Of a stretch of 6,689 nt of DNA, positions 1 to 6,638 are shown one piece after another (position 1 is the first letter of the stretch; every line of letters starts with the position of its first letter). Origin of the DNA: Acidimicrobiia bacterium (GTDB taxonomy: Bacteria; Actinomycetota; Acidimicrobiia; Spongiisociales; UBA5794); contig JAOZMA010000122.1 in NCBI GenBank assembly GCA_029934555.1, forward strand, positions 1 through 6,689. The letters run 5' to 3'. The notes under the pieces were generated by a model, which was not told the origin of the DNA, made no database searches, and saw only the letters and a program-made list of their open reading frames with translations. A program made the position numbers and the translations under genes.

Positions 1-899
1 TCTACAGCTATCAGAAGTCCGGAGCCTGGTATCCGAAGGGCGGAAGCCAGGCGATCAGTCGAGCCATCGTTGAGGGGATCGAAGCCCACGGCGGAGAGGT
101 TCGCTTCAGGAACCGGGTCACAGAGATAGAAGTCGAGGACGGAAGGGCCGTCGCCGTTGAGACCGACCGTGGTCTGCGGGTCGAAGCCGGTGTCATCGTG
201 TCGAACGCAAGCCCGTCGGCGACGGTGGAAATGACGGGGAGGGACCACCTCGATGACCAGTTCCTCGCCGGCGTCGACAAGGACGTGGCTGCTATGTCGA
301 ACCTCATCGTCTATCTCGGTCTCGATCGTGACCTCGTCGCCGAAGGATGGGATCACCACGAATTCTTCCTCTCCGACGGCTACGACACCGACGCTGACTA
401 CGCCGCAATGGTTGAAGGCGACTTCTCGAAGACCGGCATGGTGATCGCCAACTACACCGATGCCGACCCCGGCTGTGCCCCGGAGGGGAAGAGCGTGCTC
501 GTGATGCTGTCGCTCGCTCCGTGGGGCTACGAGAACGTATGGGGCACCGGAGGCGACGTCACCGACTACTCCAAGAACGCCGAGTACCTGCGAATCAAAG
601 AAGAGGCGGCCGACCAGTTGATCGATAGGGCAGAGAAGCTCATTCCTGGGCTGCGGGACTCGATCCTCGTCAAAGAGATAGGGACGCCACTCACGAACAT
701 GAGGTACGGGCTCAGCCCCGGCGGAAGCATCTACGGACGAGAGCAAACCGTCGAGAACATGCTCGACCGAAGAAGCCCGAAGTCACCGATTCCGAACCTC
801 CTCTTCGCCGGCGCCTGGGTCGGAGGGGGTGGCATGAGTGCTGCTCTCGGGTCGGGTCGCACGGCCGCCGCCATCGCCGGGAAAATGCTGACCGATTGA
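1..899 (+). CDS. FAD-dependent oxidoreductase, phytoene desaturase / carotenoid isomerase-like, C-terminal part
   Basis: The reading frame is open from base 3 to the TGA at 897-899, giving 298 residues with no start in the window; the family is usually about 500 residues, so the N-terminal Rossmann FAD-binding region (GxGxxG) lies off the left edge. Seen: YPKGGSQAISRAI at residues 10-22, then a GG-x-V-R-F-x-x-x-V-x-x-I segment and a basic/acidic strand, which is the second-dinucleotide-fold layout typical of COG1233 proteins. The C-terminus, residues 265-298, is NLLFAGAWVGGGGMSAALGSGR followed by an Ala-rich helix, matching the FAD-contacting end of CrtI/CrtISO-type enzymes (N-L-x-x-AG...GGG...SGR-x-AA). 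Members desaturate, isomerise or reduce polyene or isoprenoid substrates at the membrane; the exact substrate is not evident. A GTG at 198 is internal and not the real start. No other carotenoid genes are visible here, so a carotenoid role is only inferred. Confidence 0.85.
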   Translation, partial: YSYQKSGAWYPKGGSQAISRAIVEGIEAHGGEVRFRNRVTEIEVEDGRAVAVETDRGLRVEAGVIVSNASPSATVEMTGRDHLDDQFLAGVDKDVAAMSNLIVYLGLDRDLVAEGWDHHEFFLSDGYDTDADYAAMVEGDFSKTGMVIANYTDADPGCAPEGKSVLVMLSLAPWGYENVWGTGGDVTDYSKNAEYLRIKEEAADQLIDRAEKLIPGLRDSILVKEIGTPLTNMRYGLSPGGSIYGREQTVENMLDRRSPKSPIPNLLFAGAWVGGGGMSAALGSGRTAAAIAGKMLTD

Positions 900-921
900 C
901 AGGCATGTTCGCCGGCGGCGC

Positions 922-942
922 CGCTCCGGGGCGCACGGAGCG
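922..942. repeat. 7-bp GC-rich inverted repeat between the oxidoreductase and exporter genes
   Basis: CGCTCCG (922-928) pairs perfectly with CGGAGCG (936-942) around a 7-nt loop. It begins 22 bp after the stop of the oxidoreductase gene and ends 4 bp before the candidate -10 box of the exporter gene. No T-tract follows (the next bases are TTCATAG), so it is a poor intrinsic terminator by the classic rule, although many actinobacterial terminators lack U-tracts. It covers the place where a -35 box would be, so it could instead be an operator. A 10-bp palindrome, GCGGCGCCGC, lies just beside it at 915-924 and shares three bases with it. The structure is directly visible; its role is inferred. 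Confidence 0.45.
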
Positions 943-946
943 TTCA

Positions 947-959
947 TAGACTGACGTTG
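947..959 (+). promoter_or_regulatory. Candidate leaderless promoter (-10 TAGACT) for the MFS gene
   Basis: TAGACT at 947-952 fits the TANNNT -10 consensus used by actinobacterial housekeeping sigma factors. It ends 6 nt before the GTG at 959, so transcription would begin at or next to the start codon. There is no Shine-Dalgarno sequence close to the GTG, which agrees with leaderless translation. No recognisable -35 box is present at the expected distance (about 924-929); that spot is inside an inverted repeat. Confidence 0.45.
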
Positions 960-2620
960 TGTCTCAGGCCGTTGCCCCTCTCAAGATCAATCGATTCCGT
1001 GCGCTGTGGGTCGCCGCCATCTTCTCGAACGTCGGGTCCTTCCTTCAGGCCGTAGCGGCTTCGTGGCTGATGCTCGAGTTGACCGACTCAGCTCTCTGGG
1101 TCGGACTCATGTCGGCCTCGGCGACGCTTCCTCTGCTCGTCTTCTCTCTTCCTGCCGGGGCCATTGCCGACATGTTCGATCGTCGGAAGATCCTGATCGT
1201 TGCCCAGATGACGATGGGCGGTTCGGCTGCGGCGATGGCGATTCTCACGGCGGCGGGTCTGATCACGCCGGGATTGCTGCTCGGCCTCGGTCTGCTTCTG
1301 GGCACGGGTCTTGCCTTCAATCTTCCGTCCTGGCAGGCAACTGTTCCTGACCTCGTCCCTCGAGGCTTGGTTGCGAGCGCCGTGGCCCTGAACTCGGCTG
1401 CTTTCAACGTGGCCCGGGCGATCGGGCCTGCACTCGGAGGGTTCATCGTCGCCGTCGCCGGAGCGCAGGTGGCGTTCGGTGTCAACGCCCTGTCGTATCT
1501 CGGTGTGATCGTGGTGCTCTTCGTCCTTGCGAGAGTCATGGAATCACCCGATCGTGAGCAGACTTCGATGAGAAACGCGATCGCTCTGGGTGTGCGATTC
1601 GCCCGGTTCACCCCATCCTTCCGGAAAGTGATGGCAGTCGCAGCGATGTTCGCCCTGACCTCGTCGGTGATCCAATCGGTGTTACCTGTTCGCACGGCCG
1701 AACTGGGCGGAGGAGCCGGAGCGTTCGGGTTGCTCCTCGGGGCGATGGGGGCAGGAGCACTCGTTGGGGCCTTCACGAGGGAGCCCGTCACGACGGGTCT
1801 CGGCCGCTGGTCGTTGCCGGTGACGGTCACGCTGGTCGGCCTTGCGGGCGTCGGCCTCGGTCTGGCTCCTTCGATGACGATGGCATTCAGCGCCCTCGTG
1901 GTTGTCGGCGTCGCATGGGTGTGGACCCTCGCCAATCTGAACGCGACAGCCCAACTCATGTCACCGGAGTGGGTGAGGGGACGCGCCATGGGTTTGTACA
2001 TGCTGTCGTTCGCCGGGACGCTCCCCCTCGGAGCGATCATGTCCGGTTGGATCGCCGAACGTATCGGTGCCGGCGGAGCAGAGGTTGTGCTCTCTTCGGT
2101 CGGAATACTCCTCGGGGTCATCGTCGTCCCTGCCCTCAAGATCCCTGCACTGAGCGATGTCGTGACGCCGGAGTTCACAGACGAGCGTGTCTTCATGCCG
2201 CACGTCGACACCGAGGGAGGACCGGTGTTGATGACAGCGACGTGGCAGATTGACCGCTCAGACCTGGAGGAGTTCCTCGAGGTGATGAAAGAGGTGCGCC
2301 TCGTTCGCCTGAGAACGGGCGCCTATCGATGGCGTCTGTATCGAGACGCCGGTGACCCGCATCGGCTCACCGAGGTGTTCCTGACGCGTTCCTGGGAGGA
2401 TCATCTCGCACAGCACCGGCGCATCGATGACGCCTCGCGAGATGTGTTGCAGCGGGCCCGTGCGTTCGGGCAGTCCGACGGGCCGCGGACGAAGCATCTT
2501 GTGGCTGTGGATATGGAGAGTTCGGAGGACTGGGATGCGCTCATCGAGTCGCACACCCAGTATCACGAGAGCGACGGTTCGATCCCCCTCGACCGGTCCA
2601 CCGACCCGGATTCTGTCTAG
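959..2620 (+). CDS. MFS_3 (enterobactin exporter EntS-like) major facilitator superfamily exporter
   Basis: A 553-residue integral membrane protein, probably a proton-driven exporter of small molecules. About 12 TM segments can be drawn (roughly 14-38, 45-69, 78-100, 104-122, 141-165, 170-192, 222-245, 253-271, 286-303, 307-328, 343-365, 373-394). MFS motif A is at G67-AIAD-MFDRR76, in the loop between TM2 and TM3. From about residue 420 to 520 there is a soluble domain with a strand-helix-strand pattern and the features R-L-R-x-GA-Y-x-W (451-458), TEVFL (471-475) and SWEDHLAQHRR (478-488). This tail is typical of full-length MFS_3 (PF05977, formerly DUF894) proteins, and total length also fits. 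The GTG at 959 is chosen because an in-frame TAG lies at 947-949 and the first TM segment follows directly. The gene stands alone, 59 bp after the oxidoreductase gene and convergent with the PAP2 gene (37 bp gap). The substrate is unknown; drug, siderophore and metabolite exporters all occur in the family. Confidence 0.9.
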   Translation: MSQAVAPLKINRFRALWVAAIFSNVGSFLQAVAASWLMLELTDSALWVGLMSASATLPLLVFSLPAGAIADMFDRRKILIVAQMTMGGSAAAMAILTAAGLITPGLLLGLGLLLGTGLAFNLPSWQATVPDLVPRGLVASAVALNSAAFNVARAIGPALGGFIVAVAGAQVAFGVNALSYLGVIVVLFVLARVMESPDREQTSMRNAIALGVRFARFTPSFRKVMAVAAMFALTSSVIQSVLPVRTAELGGGAGAFGLLLGAMGAGALVGAFTREPVTTGLGRWSLPVTVTLVGLAGVGLGLAPSMTMAFSALVVVGVAWVWTLANLNATAQLMSPEWVRGRAMGLYMLSFAGTLPLGAIMSGWIAERIGAGGAEVVLSSVGILLGVIVVPALKIPALSDVVTPEFTDERVFMPHVDTEGGPVLMTATWQIDRSDLEEFLEVMKEVRLVRLRTGAYRWRLYRDAGDPHRLTEVFLTRSWEDHLAQHRRIDDASRDVLQRARAFGQSDGPRTKHLVAVDMESSEDWDALIESHTQYHESDGSIPLDRSTDPDSV

Positions 2621-2657
2621 CCCACACCGGTGGAAGGTGTAACGGCAGTGTGAAGAG

Positions 2658-3344
2658 CTATTCGGACGAACGACGCTGATCGACGAAGTGGACCAGGGCG
2701 GCTGCGCCGATAGCCACACCGGCGCCGAGCGCTGCGCCAGAGAGCGTGTCGGATAGCCAATGGGCTCGGAGGTAGACACGGCTCAGCGCCATCAGGATGG
2801 CGAAGGCTGCAGCGAGTATCTCGAGATTCCTGCGCTTCGGGCCCGCAGGGACGAGCACGATGACGAGAGCGACGGCGACCGCCGCTCCGGCGACTGCGTG
2901 ACCGGAAGGGAACGAGTAGCCGGTGGTCTCGACGAGTGGCATGGGCGGCCTCGGCCTCGCGTACAGCGCCTTGACGGGTCCGATGAGAAGTTGGGACCCC
3001 ACCATCGCGAGAACCCAGTAGGTAAGGGCCTCCCATCGTCTCTTCCACAGGAGGAAGGCGGCGGTCAGCACCATCACCGGGGTAACGATCCAGGTCGAAC
3101 CGATGAAATCCATGACCTCGGCGACTCCTGCGACGAAGCCGTTCTCGAGATTGACGGCCAACGTGTAGACCCAGTCGTCCACCGCCTGAACCCAATCCGC
3201 GGTCGTCGGAATAGCGAGAGCAAGGAACAACAATCCGCCAAGAACCCAGAGCGCGACAGCAACTCTTCGCGCTGCAGGATGGTCCGTGAGGAGAGGCCGT
3301 TCGGAGAGGCGCCGCTGCCCTGTTGATTCCCCGTTTGAGGTCAT
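2658..3344 (-). CDS. PAP2 family phosphatase (membrane lipid / polyprenyl-phosphate type)
   Basis: A 228-residue membrane protein with all three PAP2 catalytic motifs: K125-x6-R132P133; PSGH at 146-149; and S188R189-x5-H195-x3-D199. H195 would be the nucleophile that carries the phosphate and H149 the acid/base. Hydrophobic spans lie at about 29-47, 86-100, 108-124, 150-167, 175-191 and 201-219, giving six TM helices with the active site on the outer face, as in PgpB-like and undecaprenyl-diphosphatase-like enzymes. Substrate class (lipid phosphate or polyprenyl (di)phosphate) is inferred from the family. The ATG at 3344-3342 overlaps the TGA of the upstream kinase/flippase fusion gene (ATGA), and there is no good Shine-Dalgarno in front of it, so translation is probably coupled and the two products are made together. 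It is the last gene of the operon, ending at a TAG 37 bp from the convergent exporter gene. Its paralogue lies at 5972-6619. Confidence 0.93.
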   Translation of the reverse strand: MTSNGESTGQRRLSERPLLTDHPAARRVAVALWVLGGLLFLALAIPTTADWVQAVDDWVYTLAVNLENGFVAGVAEVMDFIGSTWIVTPVMVLTAAFLLWKRRWEALTYWVLAMVGSQLLIGPVKALYARPRPPMPLVETTGYSFPSGHAVAGAAVAVALVIVLVPAGPKRRNLEILAAAFAILMALSRVYLRAHWLSDTLSGAALGAGVAIGAAALVHFVDQRRSSE

Positions 3345-5770
3345 AGAGCGCCGTCGGATTCCAACTTCTTCAAAGAGAGGAAGCCGGGCAGGATGGGCAG
3401 CCAGAAGGTCGCTATCCGGTAGAGGAACACGGTCGGCACGGCGACCGAGGCGTCCAGGCCGAGGGTTGTCATGGCAGCGATCATTGCCGCTTCAACCGCT
3501 CCGATACCTCCGGGAGTTGGGGCTGCCTGACCGAGAGCCTGGGCAGCGAGGAACACAAGTGCAACCTCAAAGAAACGGAGTCCGCCGCCGAACGCCTCGA
3601 GACTGAACCAGAGCGACATGATGTAGCCCATGATGGAGAGGAACGCCCCGCCGAACAGCATGACGGCGTTCTTCGGACTCGTGGCGACCTGAGCGATGCC
3701 CTGGCCGGACCTCTTGAGTACCGGCCAAATCTTCTCCTTGACGATCTTGCGGCCGAAGGGGAAGTAGAGGACGACGGTGACAACGGCGAAGACGGCGACC
3801 AGGCCGATCAGAACCGTGGTTCCTGACGGCAGTTCGACGAAGTCTGCTGCGTTCTTGCCGATCAGCACGACGGACAAGAGAAGCAGCGACATGTGGATGA
3901 TTCCGGTGCCGACACTGCTGATGCCGAGACCCGCGATCGCTACCGGCGTGTCAACGCCACTCTTCTGCAGGTAGCGAACTGCGGTCGCCATTCCGCCGAT
4001 CTTGACAGGGGTGATGCGGTTGATGAACGTGCCGGCGAACTGGGCGAGTACCGACGGGATGAGACGAATGCGGTCGGGGACGGATCCCATCAGGTTCCAG
4101 GCGGCTCCGAGGTAGGAGAGGAACGAGGCCAACAGAATGACAGGTAGCCATGCCCAGTCGGCTCCGAGCACGGCACCGAAGTCTGTGTTCGCGAGTTGCG
4201 GGATGAGGAAGTAGACCGCAAGAGCGAACCCGACGATCATCAGGATCGTGCCGGGCTTCACCCGTTCGAGATCCTCGAGTTCGAGTGGGGGAGTGTCGGT
4301 CTGCCGAGAGATCTCGGCCCGGATGTCGTCGTCGAGACCTTTCTGCTCCTTCAGAGCCCCTTTGGTTGCGCCACTCAGAGCGAGTGGTTGGATCCGACCC
4401 GCGGCACCTGCGACGGCGTCCGGCCCAACTCCTGCGACGGCGTTCGACACGGCACGTTCTGCACCCACAACGACGGCAGTCGACGCTGTCAGCTCTGCGA
4501 TGTCGGAGCGGAGCTGACCGTCGGTGGCCGCCAGTTCGGAGAACCCGAAGTCGATCAGCCACGGACGATTGTCGGACGCGAGGAAGACGTTGGCGAGACG
4601 GAGGTCGCGATGCGCTGTTCGGCTCTGCCTCAGTATGGCGACCTCATCCCATACGCCTTCGAGAACCTCGTCCGTTAGTTCGTCGGCGGGAACGCTGTCG
4701 AGCGAAGAGCCGTCGATCATCGCATAGGCCATGAGCACGGAGTTCGGAGGGATCTCTGCGACCGCTTCGAGTTGAGGCGTCCGTACCCCGTCGGACGATG
4801 CCATCAAGGAAACAACAGCTTCGTGTTCGACCGCACGCTTCAGTGAAGAGAAGGGCCGTTCGTCGCCGACTCCCTTGAGGCGGAACATCCGCATGATCCG
4901 GAAGAGGATGTCGGCGGACCGTTCCTCAGGGCTCAGCACCTTGACGAAGAGGCGATCGCCGCCGACAGCGGTGGCGAAGTACGGCGTGGACCCACGAGCG
5001 TCGACTCCGGCACGGCTCAGCTCTGACAATCGGATTCCGGAGCGTTCGAGGGACGCAACGATGTCCTTCCCGCGGGGCCTCCGGCTGGGTGTGCCGAAAG
5101 CGAGAAGGACGGCAGCACCAACTGCGTAGGAGATTCCGATCACGAGGAACTCGTCGAGGGGTGGCGTCTGACCCTGGATCATCCGGACGACCGCCAAGAC
5201 TGTGATGGTGATCCAGGCAGCCCGCCGCCAGCGCTTCGTCATCCACGGTGCCAACGACGAGAAAAAGGCGACGCCTCCGGCCAGGTAGTAAGAGTGGAAG
5301 GATGTGTCTCCCGACACACAGATCTGGGTGGAGTCGACGAGGTGATCGCCACAGATCCAGCCGGGTGGTGTGAATACAAGATCGGGAGAAGAGAACCGGC
5401 TCACGACCTCGGCACCAACCAACCATACGAGTCCCATAGCGACCGCCGAAGCGATGAGGCCGAGGCCGAGACGCCTCCACTCTCTAAGCCATCCCAGATA
5501 ACCCCACGAGAGGAGCGGAAGCAGGAGAGCGAACAGCAACACAGTGGTGATCACGACAACGACGGCCACAGCCGAAACCTTGGAAACGGTGCCGATGACC
5601 TCGACCGTGATCGCCTCAGAGATGTTGTTCAGCATCGTCGCGAGGAAGAAACCGATAAGAGCTACCAGGAGGGCAACCACCAGGCGCAGAAGATCGCTGG
5701 GATGACGCTCGATCGGGCGTCCCTCGGGTTCGTCGATGACGACCGGGGTTTGTTCGATGGATGTGGTCAA
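3341..5770 (-). CDS. Three-part membrane fusion: degenerate PAP2-like domain, kinase domain, LPG-synthase/AglD flippase-like domain
   Basis: An 809-residue protein. Residues 1-25 are a polar tail. Residues 27-228 are a membrane domain with about six TM helices; its second half resembles PAP2 but has TSFH (156-159) for PSGH and R196-x5-T202-x3-D206 where a phosphatase has R-x5-H-x3-D, and no K-x6-RP is seen, so phosphatase activity is unlikely. Residues 245-415 are a protein-kinase-like fold: V276K277 (beta-3 lysine), E315/E317 (alpha-C), H387R388D389 with N394 (catalytic loop) and D407F408G409. All core catalytic residues are kept, similar to RIO/Kdo-type kinases; the C-lobe is short and runs into an Ala-rich linker (435-475). 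Residues 505-800 carry the LPG_synthase_TM/UPF0104 fold with about eight TM helices, RITPVKIGG at 585-593 and PTPGGIGAVE at 751-760, as in MprF and AglD-like proteins. The start is TTG at 5770-5768 with GGAG five bases upstream; the next Met (residue 46) would remove the first TM helix. Translation of a downstream PAP2 gene is coupled by ATGA. The role is inferred as phosphorylation and transbilayer movement of a lipid-linked substrate. Confidence 0.9.
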   Translation of the reverse strand: MTTSIEQTPVVIDEPEGRPIERHPSDLLRLVVALLVALIGFFLATMLNNISEAITVEVIGTVSKVSAVAVVVVITTVLLFALLLPLLSWGYLGWLREWRRLGLGLIASAVAMGLVWLVGAEVVSRFSSPDLVFTPPGWICGDHLVDSTQICVSGDTSFHSYYLAGGVAFFSSLAPWMTKRWRRAAWITITVLAVVRMIQGQTPPLDEFLVIGISYAVGAAVLLAFGTPSRRPRGKDIVASLERSGIRLSELSRAGVDARGSTPYFATAVGGDRLFVKVLSPEERSADILFRIMRMFRLKGVGDERPFSSLKRAVEHEAVVSLMASSDGVRTPQLEAVAEIPPNSVLMAYAMIDGSSLDSVPADELTDEVLEGVWDEVAILRQSRTAHRDLRLANVFLASDNRPWLIDFGFSELAATDGQLRSDIAELTASTAVVVGAERAVSNAVAGVGPDAVAGAAGRIQPLALSGATKGALKEQKGLDDDIRAEISRQTDTPPLELEDLERVKPGTILMIVGFALAVYFLIPQLANTDFGAVLGADWAWLPVILLASFLSYLGAAWNLMGSVPDRIRLIPSVLAQFAGTFINRITPVKIGGMATAVRYLQKSGVDTPVAIAGLGISSVGTGIIHMSLLLLSVVLIGKNAADFVELPSGTTVLIGLVAVFAVVTVVLYFPFGRKIVKEKIWPVLKRSGQGIAQVATSPKNAVMLFGGAFLSIMGYIMSLWFSLEAFGGGLRFFEVALVFLAAQALGQAAPTPGGIGAVEAAMIAAMTTLGLDASVAVPTVFLYRIATFWLPILPGFLSLKKLESDGAL

Positions 5771-5775
5771 CGTTG

Positions 5776-5779
5776 CTCC
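5776..5779 (-). promoter_or_regulatory. Shine-Dalgarno that fixes a TTG start
   Basis: Read on the minus strand, GGAG sits 5 nt before the TTG at 5770-5768. No ATG or GTG lies in frame nearby, and the frame after the TTG runs straight into the polar tail and first TM helix of the fusion protein, so this site decides the start. Confidence 0.7.
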
Positions 5780-5808
5780 GAGATCAATCGATCGGCGAGG
5801 ATCAGATG

Positions 5809-5836
5809 AGTATAGGTCGGCTCACTTCCGCAGCAA
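5809..5836 (-). promoter_or_regulatory. Sigma70-type promoter for the fusion/PAP2 operon
   Basis: On the minus strand TTGCTG (5836-5831) is followed after 16 bp by TATACT (5814-5809), a close match to the housekeeping -35/-10 consensus. Transcription would start near 5802, leaving a 5' leader of about 32 nt that includes the GGAG ribosome-binding site. This is the best promoter match in the window and is the mark of a standard leadered transcript, unlike the two plus-strand genes. Confidence 0.55.
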
Positions 5837-5932
5837 GGGAGACAACGGCACCTTTGTGCGAGACGTGATCTGTTCAGTCTCGTGGCTCAGACGGGATCTT
5901 CTCAGAATGGCTCCCGCTTCCCCGGAGGCGTG

Positions 5933-5962
5933 TTGTCGCTGCCGAACGCGAACCGGTAGCGT
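5933..5962 (+). promoter_or_regulatory. Candidate promoter for the second PAP2 gene, leaderless or nearly so
   Basis: TTGTCG (5933-5938), an 18-bp spacer and TAGCGT (5957-5962, fits TANNNT) precede the ATG at 5972. Transcription would begin at about 5969-5971, giving almost no leader, and no Shine-Dalgarno is present before the ATG. An imperfect dyad, CGCTTCCC/CGGAGGCG (5915-5930), abuts the -35 box on its upstream side and could be a regulator site, but its halves match at only 6 of 8 positions. Confidence 0.45.
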
Positions 5963-5971
5963 CTCGTATCC

Positions 5972-6619
5972 ATGGCAACAATCAGAAGCAGGCAACTTCA
6001 ACTCGGAATAGGGATGCTTGTTGCTTTCCTGTTCCTGACGGTGCTCGTTGTTGCGGGATGGACGCAATCGGTCGATGACGCCTGGCTGTCGCTGATGGAA
6101 GACCTCGAAGTTCCGTGGCTTCTGTCTGTAGCCGAACTGTTCCACCGTCTCGGGTCGGTTCCGATTGCAGTCGTGACAACCGTGGTTGTCGCCGTGGTGT
6201 TCATGGCGATGAGGAAGTGGCGGATCGCGGCGGTGTGGGTGGGGATAGTCGTTGGAGCGAACGCCCTCTCGACAATCACGAAGCTGCTGGTAGACAGGCC
6301 ACGCCCTGTCGACGCTCTGGTCCATGAGTCCTCAGCGTCGTACCCGTCGGGTCACGCCATGGTGTCGGGTGCTGCGATAGGGATCGGGTTGGCGGTGATC
6401 GTCGGGGTCATCTGGCCGAACCGTCATCGACTGTTCCTCGGCGTCGGTATTGCCTACGCCGTCGTTATGGCGTGGAGTCGTACGTATCTGCTGGTTCATT
6501 GGTTGACCGACGTGGTGGGTGGTCTGCTCTTCGGAACGGCGATCGTCTTGATCGTTGCCGCCGTGACGCTCCAGCGCCGCACAGACGTTGGGAACGCCGC
6601 TGGTGAACCGGGCGAGTAG
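5972..6619 (+). CDS. PAP2 family phosphatase, paralogue of the operon copy
   Basis: A 215-residue membrane protein with complete PAP2 motifs: K104-x6-R111P112; PSGH at 125-128; and S169R170-x5-H176-x3-D180 (nucleophile H176, acid/base H128). Hydrophobic spans lie at about 11-29, 64-79, 85-103, 130-148, 154-168 and 181-198, fitting six TM helices with an outward-facing active site. The likely reaction is removal of phosphate from a membrane lipid or polyprenyl (di)phosphate; this is family knowledge, not seen directly. The ATG at 5972 is chosen because it follows a -10 box at leaderless spacing and because the next Met (residue 15) would cut into the first TM helix. It is transcribed divergently from the kinase/flippase fusion operon across a 201-bp intergenic region and encodes a close relative of the PAP2 enzyme at the end of that operon: the stretch from W30 to H128 aligns without gaps to W51-H149 of the other copy. 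Confidence 0.93.
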   Translation: MATIRSRQLQLGIGMLVAFLFLTVLVVAGWTQSVDDAWLSLMEDLEVPWLLSVAELFHRLGSVPIAVVTTVVVAVVFMAMRKWRIAAVWVGIVVGANALSTITKLLVDRPRPVDALVHESSASYPSGHAMVSGAAIGIGLAVIVGVIWPNRHRLFLGVGIAYAVVMAWSRTYLLVHWLTDVVGGLLFGTAIVLIVAAVTLQRRTDVGNAAGEPGE

Positions 6620-6638
6620 GGCGGTTTCGCCGATCTAT

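Noticed and set aside
198..899. Oxidoreductase gene starting at the GTG at 198
   Set aside because: The same frame is open to base 3 and upstream residues match the family (YPKGG segment and the following strands), so this GTG is internal.
1045..2211. 388-residue open frame on the minus strand opposite the exporter gene
   Set aside because: It is antisense to a clear MFS_3 gene, is rich in Thr, Arg, Pro and Ala in the way of GC-rich shadow frames, and shows no domain or hydrophobic pattern.
2622..2640. Possible bidirectional terminator between the convergent exporter and PAP2 genes
   Set aside because: Only 4-5 bp stems can be drawn (for example ACACC 2624-2628 with GGTGT 2636-2640, or CCAC/GTGG), they compete with each other, and there is no T-tract.
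3951..4562. 203-residue Arg-rich minus-strand frame within the fusion gene
   Set aside because: Out-of-frame shadow of the kinase/flippase region, with an extreme arginine content and no recognisable domain.
5294..5809. 171-residue plus-strand frame opposite the N-terminal part of the fusion gene
   Set aside because: Composition is low-complexity (Asp, Arg, Glu, His) and it lies antisense to a well-supported TM domain; it also overlaps the promoter and ribosome-binding site of the operon.
6620..6631. Hairpin GGCG-GTTT-CGCC just after the second PAP2 stop
   Set aside because: A 4-bp stem without a T-tract is too weak to call a terminator, though its place between convergent genes is suitable.
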